From positions 99,121,171-99,185,170 of the forward strand of contig NC_079319.1 in NCBI RefSeq assembly GCF_029931775.1: a stretch of DNA of 64,000 bases, in the 5' to 3' direction. Both the position numbers and the translations under genes were made by a program. The DNA is from Euleptes europaea (taxonomy: Eukaryota > Chordata > Lepidosauria > Squamata > Sphaerodactylidae). Shown piece by piece: positions 53,974 through 64,000 of the stretch; positions within the stretch are counted from its first letter, which is position 1, and every line of letters starts with the position of its first letter. The notes under the pieces were generated by a model. That model worked only from the letters and a program-made list of their open reading frames with translations, made no database searches and was not told the origin of the DNA.

Positions 53974-55118
53974 TGTCAAGAAACAGGACTTTCATGTTTC
54001 TTGGGGTCCTGAAAATAATGGTTCAGGCTTAACAGTGAGAGGCCAGAACATCAGGCCTCAGCTAATTTGGCAATTTACACCCTGTTGTAACTGTAAGAAT
54101 GGTTTCACTTTTGTGAGAGGTATTTAGGGAGTGTAGAATGCTCTCGCTTGAAGAAGGTCGGTAACTCCCTTTTTGCCCTGTCTTGGAGACATCTGGGGGC
54201 CATTTGTCTCCTAGCTACAAAACACTTTTAGTTCAGCTGCCAGGCCAGGTCCTTTCGATACTGCAGAGTCGACTTGCACTTCTGACGTGGTCAGCTGAAT
54301 GGGATTTACAATTTAGCAACCTAATGGTTTAGGATAATTGTTTGACCTTTAATGGTACTGGCCAGGCCTTAGAGGTTTTAACATAAAATAGACCATAGGG
54401 CCATACAGACTGTGTGTCTTTGGGGAATGGCTGGTCCATTCCCGGAGTTCACCAAACGCTTGGTTTTCTTGTCCTTCTTAGGGGGAAATGCTGGCCTGAA
54501 TTTTGCATCCTGAGACAATCAACTTGTTGCTGACCAAAACTTCTTGTGAACCTGGTACTGTATTCTTGAATGCCTTGCCAAAATTTGCCTAATTTTGAAA
54601 TGTGTAGTCAGACTCAGTTTTATTATTTTATTGCTTGTTTGCTTCTCTGAAATTTGGTTGTGAAACTACACTACTTGTGAATAAAACTTGTTAGCCTTTA
54701 CGTTGGCTTATTGTGACTCTTGTTTTGCAGTTCCAAACTAAATCTGAGTGTCTGAGGTTAAAAGGCTTGCTACCTTGGTTTGTAATCCTGTTTGCTGATC
54801 AAACCTTCCCCTGTTGGGTCTCTACCTCACAGGGTGAGTTTGCTTTTGTATTGTTAAGTGGCTAGCAGCAGCTTTGCCCTTAGGCTCTGCTAGTTGTAAT
54901 CTTGAAGGGCTGGTGGCAGAACTACCCGCTGAGCTCAGAGAGAAAGCTCGCTGAGCGAAGCGTTTTGTGTTGGCAGCAACTCTTGCCGGTTTGCATATTT
55001 GGGTCCTTTGCCTGGGGGAGGCTGGCGAGGTGCCCTGCAGGGGGCAAGGTTGTTTGCATTTTGTTTCATAAGAGTTCCTTCCTCGGGGCTAGGCTTTGAA
55101 GGTGGGAACTCTTTGACA
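53974..55118 (+). mobile_element. Solo LTR, 1145 bp, nested in the integrase region
   Basis: Starts TGTCAAGAAAC, ends CTTTGACA, with the exact 5-bp duplication GACAG (53969-53973 and 55119-55123). A plus-strand AATAAA near 54680 suggests plus orientation. The length suggests an endogenous retrovirus or a large gypsy LTR. Confidence 0.85.
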
Positions 55119-58100
55119 GACAGATATACCAAATCACCCACCCTGAAGGTCCAGCCAGGAGCTCAATGCTTGTCAGCCTGGGCTTTATATTTTCTTTTGG
55201 CCCGTTCTAAGTTTTTAGTCAACCAAGGCCATGTAGACTGTATGGTCTGAATCCAATCCGATATTTCAGCGCCCCCCTCTTCCCCCGATATATCCACCTG
55301 ACCAACAGGTCCAAATTCTTTACCATGGACAATGCGAAAGGGGCTGAATCCAGTAGATTGATGAACAGAATTATTATATGCGTACTCAGCAAAAGGTAAC
55401 AGGTCGACCCAATCATCCTGGTGATAATTCACATAACAACGGAGGTGACATTCTAGTAGAGCATTAACTCTCTCGGTTTGTCCATCCGTTTGGGGGTGGA
55501 AAGCACTGGACAGCCCTTGCTCCACTCCAATCAATTTGAGGAAAGCTTTCCAAAATTTGGCTACGAACACCGACCCACGATCGGAAATTATCTTACGCGG
55601 GAACGAATGATATTTGAATATATGTGTCACAAACAAATGAGCCAGTCTTTGAGCAGAGGGCATGCCAGCGCAAGGGATTCGATGCACCTGTTTGGAAAAA
55701 AGATCAGTAACCACCCACAATACTGTTTTCCCCTGATTCAACGGCAAATCAGACATGAAATCTATGGCAATGACTTCCCATGGTCCCTCAGACACCTCTA
55801 AAGGTTTTAGTAGACCAGTCAGCTTGCCGGTAGGGCGTTTCGCGGTGGTGCATACTGGACAGCTGCGGATGAAGGACCCCAGGCCTGAACGCATGCCCGC
55901 CCACCAGAACTGACAACGGAGCAAATGTAACATTTTAACGAAACCAAAATGTCCAGCGGCTTTTGCTCCATGAGCAAGTCCCAAAACTTCCACCCGCAAA
56001 GCTTTAGGCACGTACAATTTAGTGTCTTTAACCCACATTTATCCCCGTTGTTCGAGACCTGAAGGCAGAACGTTGGTATCTCTGCCTGGCACTGGCGAAT
56101 CAGAGCATCACGAATGGAATTGGGCAGTCCTTTCGGGACGACGGGTTTGTCCCCTGCTGGGGGCTGGGCTGAAGGGTGGCTGCTAGTACCTCTGAGTGTC
56201 GGCGGAGAAACAGGAGGAGTTGCCCCCCCCCCAGTGGGCGAAGAGGAGTTATTAGCTGTCTGGGTCTGCCGCGCTTGGGTGCGCGTTTGAACTGCTAAGG
56301 TGGGCAGAATAACCCTTTGCTCTGGAGTAAATAGGGATTCGGTGGGGCGTTCCACCTTAACTGGGTTTTGTGGAAGTCGGGAAAGAGCATCAGCTAATAG
56401 GTTCTGCCTGCCTGGGATGTGTTTGATCACAAAGCAGAATTGGGAAAAGAAATCCACCCATCTAACTTGTTTTGCTGTGAGTTTGTGAGTCCTGGTTAAG
56501 GCCTCAAGGTTTTTGTGATCAGTCCATACCTGGAAGGGAGTTTCAGAACCTTCCAGGAAATGTCTCTAGACTGTCAACGCATGTTTAACTGCCGCTGCCT
56601 CCTTTCCCCAAATAGGCCAATTGAGTTGAGATTGGGAAAATTTCTTTGAAAAATAAGCACAGGGGTGCAAAAGGCCGCCCTCCCCTTCTTGCAGGAGGGC
56701 CCCTCCCATGGCAACCTCGGAAGTGTCCACTTGGACAATGAACGGGCGGTCACAATCCAGAGGCTTCAGCACTGGTTCTGTTGTGAACAAATGTTTCAAA
56801 GTCTCGAAGGCTACCTGACATTCTGGGGTCCAGTCTACTTTAGCAGAAGGTTGGGTAGCGGCAACTCCTTTCCCCTTGGTTTTCAGGAGATCGGTGATGG
56901 GAAGCATCACTTGTGTGAAATTGCTGAGGAAACCCCGGTAAAAGTTAGCGAAACCGAGAAATCTTTGCACCTGTTTGCGAGTGGTTGGTGGTTCCCAGTT
57001 TACCACCGCCTGTACCTTGTCAGGGTCCATAGTTAACCCATGATGTGAAATTCTGTAGCCCAGAAACGTGAGCTCCTCTCTATGGAACTCACACTTGGAA
57101 ACCTTAGCGTAGAGGTGGTTGTCTCTGAGGCGTTGCAAGACCTCTTTGACCAAAGTAACATGCTCATCCAAGGTTTTGGAGTAGATGAGAATGTCATCTA
57201 AGTAAACCACCACCCCCTTAAACAACAAGTCATGGAGGATTTCATTGATCATTTGCATGAACACTCCTGGAGCTTCTTTTAAGCCGAAGGGCATCACTAG
57301 GTATTCAAACATCCCAAAATACCTTGAAAAGGTGGTTAATGGCTCAGTTATTAAGGTACAGGCACACCCACAGTCTACTAAAGCTTTAACTGACAAATGG
57401 GGGGCCCCCTTATGGTGTTGTAATATTACATCAAGAAACACAGAGTCTTCAACTTCTCTCACCATTAGCGGAGCTGTGGGTGGTGCGGGCGCCTTGGTCT
57501 GCGGTGGCGCTCCATTCACTGCAGACCTTGCCCGTTTTTTGCCTGGTCTTGGGTTGGAATGAGGTTTAGTGCTGGCGACCCCCAGGTCTCGTCCTCCTCC
57601 AAAGAAAGGGTTTCAACATCGGGGGGATCAGAAGTATTTGTAATCTGAGACCCTGATGGGTCGTTATTTGTAATCCGAAACCCCGATGGGTCGGGAAGTG
57701 ATGTTGGTGGCTCTTTGTGAGCAACTTCGTCATCCATACGAAGGGCGGAAGGTGGCTTGCACCCGCTTGGCACCAAGCTTTTGCAACGACTATCCCCACT
57801 AGTCCGGGGATGACCTTGCGACTGTGGGTTGGGACTAGGATGTGCAGGACACGAAGGGCAAGTTGCAGCGAAGTGACCCATCTTACTACAAATGAGACAT
57901 GCTCCTTTCTGAAAACATTTGGCTTGGTCTGAAACAGGGGCAGTGGGTCTCCGTGGTAGTGGGGCGGCTTGTTCCTGCCGTGGGACCGCTTCTGTCGCTC
58001 TGCATCTGGAGAGGGTGAGGGATTTCTGATGGCTTTTCACTTCCTCAGCAAGCAGAACCCACTCTTTGAGGTTAGGTGGATCCCTTTGCATATAAGCCAA

Positions 58101-60243
58101 GTACAGTACTTCGGGATGCAATCCTTCACAAAAGTATTGCACTTGGGTGGCCTCACTCCAGTCTGTAACTCTGGTGGCTAGACGTTGAAACTCGCCGGCA
58201 TATTCCCGGACGGACTTGGTGCCTTGGCGCAATTGAAGAATGGCGGCTTTAGCTTTTTCACTCCAAAAGGGATCCTCAAATCGCCTTTGCAGCGCCCACA
58301 TAAAGCCATTTAGGGTTCGTATGGACCTGGCCGGTGAATCGAACTGTTGGATCATCCAATCCGCCGCCTCTCCATGAAGAAGGGAGGACACGTACCGCAC
58401 ACGGCTGTCTTCAGTGAGAAACCACTGTCTTTGCTCTCTCATAAAGCTGTCTACCTGTTGCAAAAAGTAGGGTAGAGCTTCTGCAGAGCCTTTAAAAGTT
58501 ACTCGTAGATCCTTTAGAGATGCATGCGGACGAGGCGGTGGGTACTGCCATGGTGGAGGAAGTCCTCCTGGCCACCCCGGCGGGCCTGGCAGTGGCACTT
58601 GTGGGCCAGGTGCTACTGGTGGTATGCCGGGACGACCCGGTTGGGGTCCCCCCGGGGGAATCGGTGCTCCCGGTGGAGGGATAACTGGGGGCGGTACCGC
58701 GGGTGGCAGCACCGCTGGTTGGGGAGTCACTTGAGACTGTTGCCACCATCCCAACTAGTGGCACAAAAGATCCATTTGCTCTTGCATTTGAGCCATTTGT
58801 TGCTGTAGTTCCCGGTTCTGGGAGCGCAAACGAGAAACTTCATCTGCTGGTCCCCCTCCGCGTTGGCTCTGGGAAACGCCAAATTGGGTATTCCAGTCTT
58901 CGGTAGCTTCACCTCCATACCAACCCTGAGAAGCTTCAAAAGGGGCATTCCAGTCCTCTGCATCCTCAGAATCTCCCTCACCCGGGTATTCGCAAATGTC
59001 TTGTGTCAGGGCATAGTGAACGGTAGCTCATTGTCGACGAGCTAGGTGTCTTGGAAGGGCCAAAAAGGACCGATCGGAAGAGAGTGAAAATGAAAAGTCC
59101 TCCTCTCCCGGTCCCTGCCCCAAACCCAGTCGCCCAGGATCTTTAGCTCATGCCCCAAGGCTTGTTAATCCAGTGGGGGTTTCTGCTGCGGCTTTGGCTG
59201 TTTTGGCTGCCCACGCATCGTTCAGTGCCTTAGTCCGCGCCGCTATCAGTTCCGCTGTCCGGGCCTCCGCTTTAGCCAACGCCGCACGTAATTCTGCCGC
59301 TTGAGCCGCGGCGGTGTCCCTAAAGAGTTGCTCCAAAAGAGGAGTTAGAAGCAACTTCACTTCTTCCAGGTTAGTAAGAAGTGGCATCACTTGTTGCGCC
59401 ACGTCCCCAGAAGCCGACCCAAAGTCCGGACCCCCGATGTTTTTAGGTCATGCGTCGGCCGCCACCACCCGCTCCAGGGCCGCTCTTGTTTGAGCTGCGG
59501 CCGTCTTCACCAAAAGTTGCTCCATTGCCTGTTGCCAGGCCGCTTGGGCCCGTGCCGCCTCCAGAGAGGCGGTGCGGGCTGTCGCCACGAGCGGCTCAGC
59601 CGCTTGCTGCAGCAGTAATTTCAGTTCACGATAGTCTATTAGCAGCGGTCGAGCCTACCGGGCTAGATCTGCGGAGGAAGGGCCATACTCCGGTTCCAAG
59701 ACTTTCCGGATGTCTTCCTCCGACGCCGTGTCAGGAGGGAGATCCATGAGGCATAGCAGCATCCGGGCGGCCACATTTTGAGCATCCAGGGTAAACTGGA
59801 TGCAATCTGGCAGCATGCCTCCCTGACCCTCCGCCATGGTGGAAAGGGAAGTGAGCCCCCGGGCTGGTGCCGTCGACTTTCCTCGCGGCTCGCCACACAC
59901 TCCGAGGCCAGTCACTAATCGGGCCAGGAGGGCAAAGTCCTCTTGCGCCAATCAAGCCTCCTCCAATAAAGCGTCCAGACACCACAGTTCATTTTGGGCA
60001 AGGAGGTCAGCTTCCCGTGTTTCCCACGGGGGCGCTGCTTCAAGTCGATGCCACTGGTCTACCACCAATCCGACCAGCCAGGTGGACTCGACGTGAGTCC
60101 GATGTGCCTCCTCAAGGGTAGCACGCAGAAGGTCAGGGTCCTCGGGGAATTCGTCCCAAGCTCTGACCCGAGGGAGCGGATTCCTCAACGAACCCTCCAG
60201 GACTCCAGCCAGAGGATGGTGAAAAATGAGACTAGTAACCTAA

Positions 60244-60578
60244 TGTGAGCTTTAGTCCCGTGGTAAACCCATAAACAGACTCGATAGATCAACAGTCCAA
60301 CGTAAGCTGATTTATTAGGAATACTCTACAGATAGCAGAAGCTGAGAATCAAGAGGTTACTAGTAAAAGTCAATTGTACATCCCATGGCATATATAGAAG
60401 GAGTAAAGCAGGCCAGCTCAGGGTGCCATGGCAACCCCCCCCTCCCCGGAGCAGGTTCGGAGCTGGAGGTAGCTTCCCACGGCAGACAGTCTAAACATCC
60501 CAAGAGCGGCATAACACAGCGACCTTGGCCAGCACCTGGCAAAACCACCACATACCATTCACAGACCCATGCCTGACA
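60244..60578. mobile_element. LTR candidate at the right end of the gypsy block
   Basis: TGTGAG...CTGACA, 335 bp, directly right of the gag-like remains. No target duplication found. It is dissimilar to the left LTR at 50178. Confidence 0.45.
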
Positions 60579-60589
60579 TTATATCATAC

Positions 60590-61270
60590 TGTCGTTGTAC
60601 AAATCTATGGTGAGACCACACTTGGAATATTGAGTACAGTTCTGGTCACCACAGCTAAAAAAGGATATTACAGAGCTTGAGAAGGTGTAGAAAAGAGCAA
60701 CCAAAATGATTAAGGGACTGGAGCAATTGTCCCATGGGGAGCGGTTAAGACGCTTAGGGCTGTTTAGCTTGGAAAGAAGGCGGCTGAGGGGAGACATGAT
60801 AGAGGTCTATAAAATTATGCATGGTTTGGAGAGAGTGGACAGGGAGACGTTTTTCTCCCTCTCCCATAATACTAGAACACGGGGTCATCTGCTAAAGCTG
60901 GAGGGGGAGAGATTCAAAACAAATAAAAGGAAGTATTTTTTTCACACAACGCATAGTTAAATTGTGAAACTCCCTGCCCCAGGATGTGGTGAAGGCTTCC
61001 AGCTTGGAGGGCTTTAAGAGGGGAGTGGACATATTCATGGAGGAGAGGGGTATTCATGGCTGTTAGTTAGAATGGATACTAGTCATGCTCTCTAGAATCA
61101 GAGGAGCATTCCTATTATTTTGGGTGCGGTGGAACACAGGCAGGATGGTGCTGCTGCAGTCGTCTTGTTAGTTGCTTTCTAGAGGCACCTGGTTGGCCAC
61201 TGTGTGAACAGACTGCTGGACTTGATGGGCCTTGGTTTGATCCAGCAGGGTCTTACTTATGTTCTTATGT

Positions 61271-61275
<5 letters not shown>
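60590..61275 (+). mobile_element. CR1-type LINE 3' end
   Basis: The plus-strand frame encodes VRPHLEYxVQFWSPQL-like residues, then IKGLEQLSHGERLRRLGLFS and LERRRLRGDMIEVYKIM, the RT C-terminus of CR1-type LINEs. It ends with ggtcttacttatgttcttat and an adjoining AC repeat. Confidence 0.85.

Positions 61276-61312
<37 letters not shown>
61276..61312. repeat. (AC)n microsatellite
   Basis: About 18 AC units after the CR1 tail. Confidence 0.95.
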
Positions 61313-61314
<2 letters not shown>

Positions 61315-61653
61315 TATTTTAAATTACGAAGACTGTCAGTAATTCTGCTTTTTTTAGTTGTTATTGTCATTGGTTTTTTCTAATAAAAGAAAAAAAAGAA
61401 AAAAGAAATGATAACATTAATATTTAAATATTGAATTGACATCAGAAAGCAATTAAATAATTGAACCAACAATTCAAAGAAATCCATGGTTCTACAAGAT
61501 TGTTTTTTAAAATATTGAAATCCATGGTTGAATTTTAATGTAGCATATATTTGATGGATCAGAGTATCAGAAATACAATTCTAGCAGTATTGCCCATGAA
61601 AAAATAAACCCCAGCATTCATTCAGGCATCATTCATAGATCAAATCCCATTAC

Positions 61654-61809
61654 CTGGTCCAGACCTCCTTTGCCATGCGGTAGCAAAATGAGCATACTTA
61701 GATCACCCTGATCGTAGAGAAGTTCAAGTACTTGGATTTTGGGTGTTTCTATATCAGCACATTTAAAAACATCTTTCTGATTCATCATCTGTACATTTTT
61801 GCTCTGATT
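61654..61809 (-). pseudogene. Third clade B serpin, penultimate exon, minus strand
   Basis: On the minus strand: acceptor tttatttcag, 156 nt and 52 residues, donor gtaatg. It encodes NQSKNVQMMNQKDVFKCADI, then PKIQVLELLYDQGDLSMLILLP, which fits the serpin s6A/s3B region. The QMMNQK and SGLEQ-like ending GGLDQ look closer to ovalbumin, SERPINB11 or SERPINB12 than to copies A and B. Exon itself is open. The next exon was not found downstream (below 61654), where the gypsy block begins, and the preceding exon has a frame shift, so the gene is probably dead or truncated. Confidence 0.72.
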
Positions 61810-62165
61810 CTGAAATAAATGGGAAAATAGCAATGTAATAAAGCAATAGCAACGTAACGGGTGGCGTTGCCAAGGAAAGTTGAGGGTTGGCTGTGTGCGA
61901 AGCCAGGAGCGGCCTGTCCGTTGTAATCATTTGGCCCTCTAAGTAAAACTCCAGACAAGAGCCATGCAGCTGGCTGGGCTTCTTCATTGCCTGCATAGCT
62001 CTTTTTACTGATTTTAAAATGCCCCCAATAGATCAGATGATCAAGAGCCCAGTCCTGGGGCTGGGCCAAGGGTTTGGGGGCCCTATGGGAACAGTGAGCT
62101 GGGCAGCCCCACCCTCACAAGCTGTCCTCCTGCCAAAACTGGGCCCCCACAGATGCCACTAGTGG

Positions 62166-62167
<2 letters not shown>

Positions 62168-62208
<41 letters not shown>
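62168..62208. repeat. (TG)n microsatellite
   Basis: About 18-19 TG units. Confidence 0.95.
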
Positions 62209-62209
<1 letters not shown>

Positions 62210-62400
62210 AACAGGTGTGGGGGGTGCCTTCTCATCCTTCCTCACTCCCTCCTTCAGGGGGTGGGGTCAAGGTGAGCTGGATGAAGGGAAGGCAGGCTGG
62301 GTGAGCAGGCTCCAGTTGCCCACCACCTGAGCACAGCAGCAGCTTGGCATCCATGGCTCCTGCTTGCCAGGATGCACTCTGCTCCCAGTGATGCCCACCT

Positions 62401-62465
62401 AGGGTTGCCAACCTCCAGGTGCTAGCTGGAGGTCTCCTGCTATTACAACTGATCTCCACCCGGCT
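62401..62465. mobile_element. hAT-type MITE fragment (tagggttgcc family)
   Basis: Left end tagggttgccaacctccagg is kept; the right part is cut at a CAG-rich run (62464-62486). Confidence 0.7.
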
Positions 62466-62486
62466 GCAGCAGCAGCAGCAGCAGCA

Positions 62487-63229
62487 ACATAAGCACCCAG
62501 GCCTACTGCCACACCAGCAGTGCCCTATGGAGAGGGGGACATCTTGATGTCCCTCCATATCTAGAGGAGACTGGTGCCCGAGGCAGTGGTCTAGGTCCAC
62601 CCAGTGGCCGGGCCACCCCTGCCTATTTCCCCCACCCCCCAGAGTGGGGGGGGTCCTTCCAGTTTAAGGAGTTGCAATATTATGAAGGAAGAGGGAGCTC
62701 CCTTAGTCCCTGTGACACGTTATGGGGAGACATTTCACATTCCTCAGAGCCAAGAACTGCACAACATTGACATAAGAGAGAGAATTTATACAACCAGAGA
62801 GTCACAAAATAACTCTTCATGGTTATGCACATCTTAAGATTCCACCATATCAACAGCTTATGCAAGAAAGGGTTGTAGCAATACTACTTTAAGTACAAGC
62901 TGAATTTTTATAGAGATGGTACCTTAAAACACATTTCCCTCCAGCAAAGAATAGCTCCGTTGGGTCCTGACAAGTGGGGAAAGGGACCTTTTCAGCTACT
63001 CATTTGCTGGCCTTAATACTGAGTTCTAGTTCCCCTGTATGATTTCTGTGTTCCTAATACCTCCTATGAAATGCCAGAGTTATGTCTCCAGCTTCTTGAA
63101 AACTTCTTAAGCCATCCCGATCTTGTGATCTTGTGATCCCATGTGTTGCCTATCTGCTTCTGGGATGGAAGGAGTTCTCTCAGGTCTAACGAACCCTGCC
63201 TAAATTCAGTCTCTGTCCCACCATATTCT
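62487..63229. other. Intron of the third serpin, no exon recognised
   Basis: Lies between the two minus-strand serpin exons. I see no further exon. Confidence 0.4.
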
Positions 63230-63440
63230 AGAGGTCAGGTTTTTTTTTGCCGTGAAGTCACATCTGACTTATTCCGACCGTTGGTGGGGTTTTCAAGGCA
63301 AGTGATGTTCAGAGGTGGTTTGCCATTGCCTGCCTCCATGTAGAGACCCTGGTATTCCTTGGAGGTCTCCCATCCAAATACTAGCCAAGGCTGACCCTGC
63401 TTAGCTTCTGAGATCAGGCTAGCCTGGGGCTATCCAGGTT
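63230..63440 (-). mobile_element. 5S rRNA-derived SINE, minus strand
   Basis: gaggtctcccatccaaatac and tgagatcaggctagcctggg are the reverse complement of the 5S-like head; gccgtgaagtcacatctgac is the tail. Same family as 27535-27745. Confidence 0.85.
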
Positions 63441-63488
63441 TGGGGACTGAAAAATGTCTTTTTCCAAATGTTTCTAGACATACTGTAC

Positions 63489-63632
63489 CTGACTTATCCA
63501 AAAAGGTTTTTCCTTTGTATCACTTTTATTAAATTGTTGTTTCCACTTTCCTTTAAAGTATATGGCATTCACCAAGACCAAAAGCAGATGATGCGTCAAT
63601 AGAACCAGGAGGGAAAAGGTTCTTGATTTTAT
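63489..63632 (-). pseudogene. Third clade B serpin, exon with a frame shift, minus strand
   Basis: On the minus strand: acceptor tttcctaaaag, then [16 protein letters not shown], then [17 protein letters not shown] and KPFWISQ at donor gtacag. The serpin strand 3A motif VNAIYFKG is clear. The two parts are in different frames because the exon is 144 nt rather than the standard 143, with one extra T in the run GCTTTT at about 63579-63584. This marks a pseudogene, or an assembly error in a T run. It precedes the exon at 61654-61809 by 1.7 kb. Confidence 0.75.
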
Positions 63633-63973
63633 CTTTTAGGAAATGAATTATTGGGGGGGGGGGGGGAGAGATTGTTATAATCAACTAAACGTTGTTATAA
63701 TCAACTAAACATTTCAAGGATTCACTCATTTCTAAGCAATATTTATCACTATTAAAGAGAATCTATAAAATATCAAAAATAATCCAAAGTGAGTAGAAAG
63801 CCACAAAGGAATAGGAATTCATCCCTTCGCTCTTTCATGAATTAAAGGAATACATTGCCCAGAACTGAAAATGCTCAAGTTAATAAATCTAGTGAGATAA
63901 TGCATTGAATGCTTCAAATTCATTCTCCTGAATAGCTGAGTCAAAACAGAGGTATCCAGAGATGAAGTTCTAG

Positions 63974-64000
63974 AACAGGGGTCCCCAACAAACCACCCAA
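63974..64000. mobile_element. hAT-type terminus cut by the window edge
   Basis: CAGGGGTCCCCAAC is a common hAT MITE left end. The rest lies beyond the window. Confidence 0.5.

Larger units (their letters stand above)
50178..60578 (-). mobile_element. Composite block of chromodomain Ty3/gypsy fossils with nested LTRs
   Basis: Coding remains are on the minus strand. In 5' to 3' order: gag-like pieces (57.5-60.2 kb, with a CCHC zinc knuckle near 57.85-57.90 kb), reverse transcriptase (about 56.57-57.42 kb, core YLDDILIYS), RNase H (about 56.4-56.7 kb), integrase (about 55.16-56.04 kb) and remains of the 3' region near 53.5-53.97 kb. The order fits chromoviruses of the sushi-like type. The block is broken in many places (I would say more than five) and is interrupted by two nested insertions. 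Its left LTR (50178-53522, split by one insertion, about 313 bp) and right LTR candidate (60244-60578) do not look alike, so it may be built from more than one element. Confidence 0.75.

Overview
The window is vertebrate nuclear DNA, most likely from a squamate reptile (lizard or snake). The reasons are multi-exon genes with GT/AG introns, and a repeat fauna typical of squamates: Sauria-type tRNA SINEs, a 5S rRNA-derived SINE, BovB, CR1 and L1 LINEs, hAT and mariner-like non-autonomous DNA transposons, and chromodomain Ty3/gypsy fossils. All calls come from reading the sequence by eye; no database search was run.

The core is a tandem duplication of a clade B (ovalbumin-type) serpin gene, both copies on the plus strand. 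Copy A has exon 1 at about 4613-4658, coding exons from 6262 to 14482 and a polyadenylation signal near 15916. Copy B has exon 1 at about 36030-36077, coding exons from 37451 to 48024 and a polyadenylation signal near 48898. Each has a non-coding first exon and eight coding exons with matching phases. The duplicated unit (about 31-33 kb) also includes upstream non-coding DNA: about 700-1500 matches about 32250-33320, and the promoters match.

The most unusual feature is coding exon 4 of copy A (7897-9570). It encodes a 558-residue insertion in the loop between helices C and D. The insertion holds 35 exact 15-residue repeats (consensus HTKPRDDRHQAQEPQ), giving a predicted serpin of 965 residues instead of about 400. 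The same exon in copy B (40093-40269) encodes 59 residues with only two such units. The copies also differ in the reactive-centre loop: A carries an eight-residue longer loop with an RRQRR run. A near-perfect 56-bp duplication spans the 3' splice site of exon 7 in A, and a short palindromic transposon has inserted in the promoter of B.

Between the copies (15.95-32.25 kb) lies repeat-rich DNA. It includes a DIRS/SGNH-like fossil, CR1 pieces, a palindromic element with a hammerhead-ribozyme-like motif and a 12-bp target duplication, a 3.25-kb hAT element carrying a second hAT element and GC-rich DNA, an old L1, BovB and several MITEs. Right of copy B, 50178-60578 is a stack of chromodomain Ty3/gypsy fossils with nested solo LTRs, followed by a CR1 3' end. 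At 61654-61809 and 63489-63632 two minus-strand exons belong to a third clade B serpin that is broken in this window.
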